Origin: Anaerolineales bacterium
GTDB lineage: Bacteria; Chloroflexota; Anaerolineae; Anaerolineales; UBA4823
DNA length: 64,000 bases
Direction of reading: 5' to 3'
NCBI GenBank assembly: GCA_016929095.1
Contig: JAFGJM010000011.1
Coordinates: 1-64,000, forward strand
Each line of letters opens with the position of its first letter. Within the stretch, counting starts at the first letter, position 1. Made by a program: the position numbers and the translations under genes. Positions 62,549 through 64,000 of the stretch are shown piece by piece. The notes beneath the pieces are model-generated. The model had not been told where the DNA came from. It did not search any database and was given only the letters and a program-made list of their open reading frames with translations.

Positions 62549-64000
62549 TGACGGCAACTCCTTCCTGCTGTGAAGAATTAATTTCCTGATAAACCGCATT
62601 GGTTTTCATCAATTCTTTATGCGTACCAAATCCAACGATTTTACCGTCATCCAGAACAAGGATTTTATCGGCATCCCGGACCGAACTGATGCGTTGGGCA
62701 ATGATAAATACTGTTGCATCGGCAAGACGATGATAAAACGATTCTCGAATTTTCGCCTCGGTGGTTGAATCGACGGCACTGGTGCTGTCATCCAGGATCA
62801 ATATCTTGGGCTTTTTTAGCATCGCCCGGGCAATGCATAATCGCTGTTTTTGCCCTCCAGATACGTTCACACCACCTTGCCCTAATTGCGTATCATACCC
62901 ATCCGGGAATGACATTACGAACTCATGCGCCTGCGCATCCTTAGCGGCGGTTTCCACTTCCTCCCGGGTGGCATGCTCATTTCCCCATAATAGATTTTCA
63001 TAGATAGTGCCCGAAAACAGCGTATTCTTCTGCAGCACAACCCCAATATCTTGCCTCAAGGTTTCCAGCTCGTAATCGCGCACATCGATATCATCAATCA
63101 GCACCATACCATCTGTCACATCATATAAACGCGGGATCAGGTTCACCATTGTTGATTTACCGGTGCCTGTCCCTCCCACAATGGCAATCACTTCACCCGG
63201 TTGGGCAACAAAATTAATATTGGAGATCACATCTTCCCCGCTGCCGGCGAGATTGTATTTAAAGTAAACGTTCCGAAATTCCACTTTCCCTTTTTGAACG
63301 TTAGGAAATGTCATCTTCCCCATTGATTGTGCGGGCAATTGGAGGCGCTCTTTCTCAATGAGCATTTCCTGTTGTGCTTCAATTTTATTTACGATATCCA
63401 CCCTGGCATCCAAAACCTCAACCACACGCTCGCCGCTGGCTTGCGCCCTGGCGCTCATTAAAATTATCATCGAGATCATCATGACGCTGAGTAATATTTG
63501 AAATACATAACTCAAGAAACTGATCAATTCGCCTGCGCCTAACTCATTGGTGTAAACCATCAACCCGCCATTCCAAATAATTGCCAGTGTGGCGACGTTC
63601 ATCACCAATATCATGATGGGCATAACCAGAATCCCAATATTTGCCGCCTTAATGGCGGCTTCTGTCAAAGCATCATTGGCTTTCCCAAATTTGGCTTTTT
63701 CAAAATCAGATCGTACGAATGATTTGACAATTCGAATGCCAATCAAGTTTTCCTGGATCGCGCTGTTAATGGCATCGATCTTTTGTTGAACAAGAGTGTA
63801 AAGTTTTACTGCGGTATTGACGATCAACCAGATGCTGCTCGCTAAAACCACAATCGCTACTGCCAGAATTATGGATAACCTGGCATTGATGCTGTATGCC
63901 AGGAAAAAAGAGATGATCAACATCATAGGCGCCCGTAACATGATACGCAGCATCATCATGACCGTGAGCTGCATATTGTTCACATCGTTGGTCAGGCGGG
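62541..64000 (-). CDS. Heterodimeric ABC exporter, degenerate-site half (5' end beyond window)
   Basis: The frame is open to the window edge, reading RLTNDVNNMQLTVMMM there, so the first membrane helices are missing; an internal GTG at 63983 is not the start. The membrane domain remainder runs to SFLSYVFQILLSVMMIS. The ATPase has Walker A GGTGTGKST and an intact signature VSGGQKQRL, but Walker B reads LILDDSTSAVD: Asp replaces the catalytic Glu. The switch His is also replaced (IIAQRISS). This is the non-hydrolytic site typical of one half of heterodimeric exporters. Its stop overlaps the partner start by 8 bases. Confidence 0.93.
   Translation of the reverse strand, partial: RLTNDVNNMQLTVMMMLRIMLRAPMMLIISFFLAYSINARLSIILAVAIVVLASSIWLIVNTAVKLYTLVQQKIDAINSAIQENLIGIRIVKSFVRSDFEKAKFGKANDALTEAAIKAANIGILVMPIMILVMNVATLAIIWNGGLMVYTNELGAGELISFLSYVFQILLSVMMISMIILMSARAQASGERVVEVLDARVDIVNKIEAQQEMLIEKERLQLPAQSMGKMTFPNVQKGKVEFRNVYFKYNLAGSGEDVISNINFVAQPGEVIAIVGGTGTGKSTMVNLIPRLYDVTDGMVLIDDIDVRDYELETLRQDIGVVLQKNTLFSGTIYENLLWGNEHATREEVETAAKDAQAHEFVMSFPDGYDTQLGQGGVNVSGGQKQRLCIARAMLKKPKILILDDSTSAVDSTTEAKIRESFYHRLADATVFIIAQRISSVRDADKILVLDDGKIVGFGTHKELMKTNAVYQEINSSQQEGVAVNE

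Noticed and set aside
1-64000. CRISPR arrays, rRNA and complete tRNA genes
   Set aside because: No regularly spaced repeats, no rRNA-like sequence, and only one T-arm-like hairpin were seen. A tRNA and covariance search would settle it.

Overview
The window looks like a chromosomal segment of a Chloroflexota bacterium, most probably class Anaerolineae. This is inferred from the gene mix: secreted propeller and beta-helix proteins with DUF11, MBG, CSLREA and delta-60 repeats, short C-terminal 'LP..LR' tails, GH130 and GH127 carbohydrate enzymes, a flavodiiron protein, and dispersed MITE-like repeats. No rRNA or tRNA gene is visible to confirm it. No phage, plasmid, transposase or CRISPR array was found. 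The last gene, on the minus strand, runs off the right edge.

Layout. 1-4.1 kb: a MerR/TipAS regulator, a TetR plus membrane methyltransferase pair and a 14-helix drug exporter. 4.5-6.1 kb: two unknown genes and a decayed reading frame. 6.3-9.6 kb: a glycosyltransferase fused to a helical domain, overlapping a GH130 enzyme. 9.6-12.5 kb: a HigA antitoxin with a possible HigB relic, then a DeaD-type RNA helicase. 13-18 kb: three surface proteins (Kelch, seven-repeat propeller, beta-helix lipoprotein). 18-19.2 kb: a gene-poor repeat zone ending in a structured leader. 19.2-24.4 kb: a double GNAT, an ABC exporter and an anchored propeller protein. 24.5-31.8 kb: a MarR-controlled MFS pump and a TetR-controlled ABC-2 exporter cluster. 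31.9-38.3 kb: a minus-strand carbohydrate locus (sugar MFS, GH127, transglutaminase-like lipoprotein, GH2). 38.4-46.7 kb: a cupin, an MFS, a two-component system with a haem-type membrane protein, a methyltransferase, and a ferritin-VIT protein with a channel-like protein. 46.8-59.2 kb: a delta-60 protein, a flavodiiron protein, a 1827-residue surface protein, an M20 peptidase and an FG-GAP lipoprotein. 59.6-64 kb: a DUF2804 protein and a heterodimeric ABC exporter.

Themes. Several efflux systems sit beside their own regulators, and four perfect or near-perfect operator palindromes can be read at their promoters. Eight exported repeat-rich or surface proteins use three different endings or anchors: a lipobox, a C-terminal membrane helix after a PTAVxL motif, or an 'LP..LR' tail. 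Four unrelated propeller-like proteins each show seven repeats. Intergenic space is rich in short palindromic or MITE-like repeats of at least four families. I found no clearly undescribed enzymatic system. The best leads are the tail and anchor signals, the structured leader at 19.07-19.21 kb, the GT4-helical/GH130 pair and the GH127 locus with its lipoprotein.
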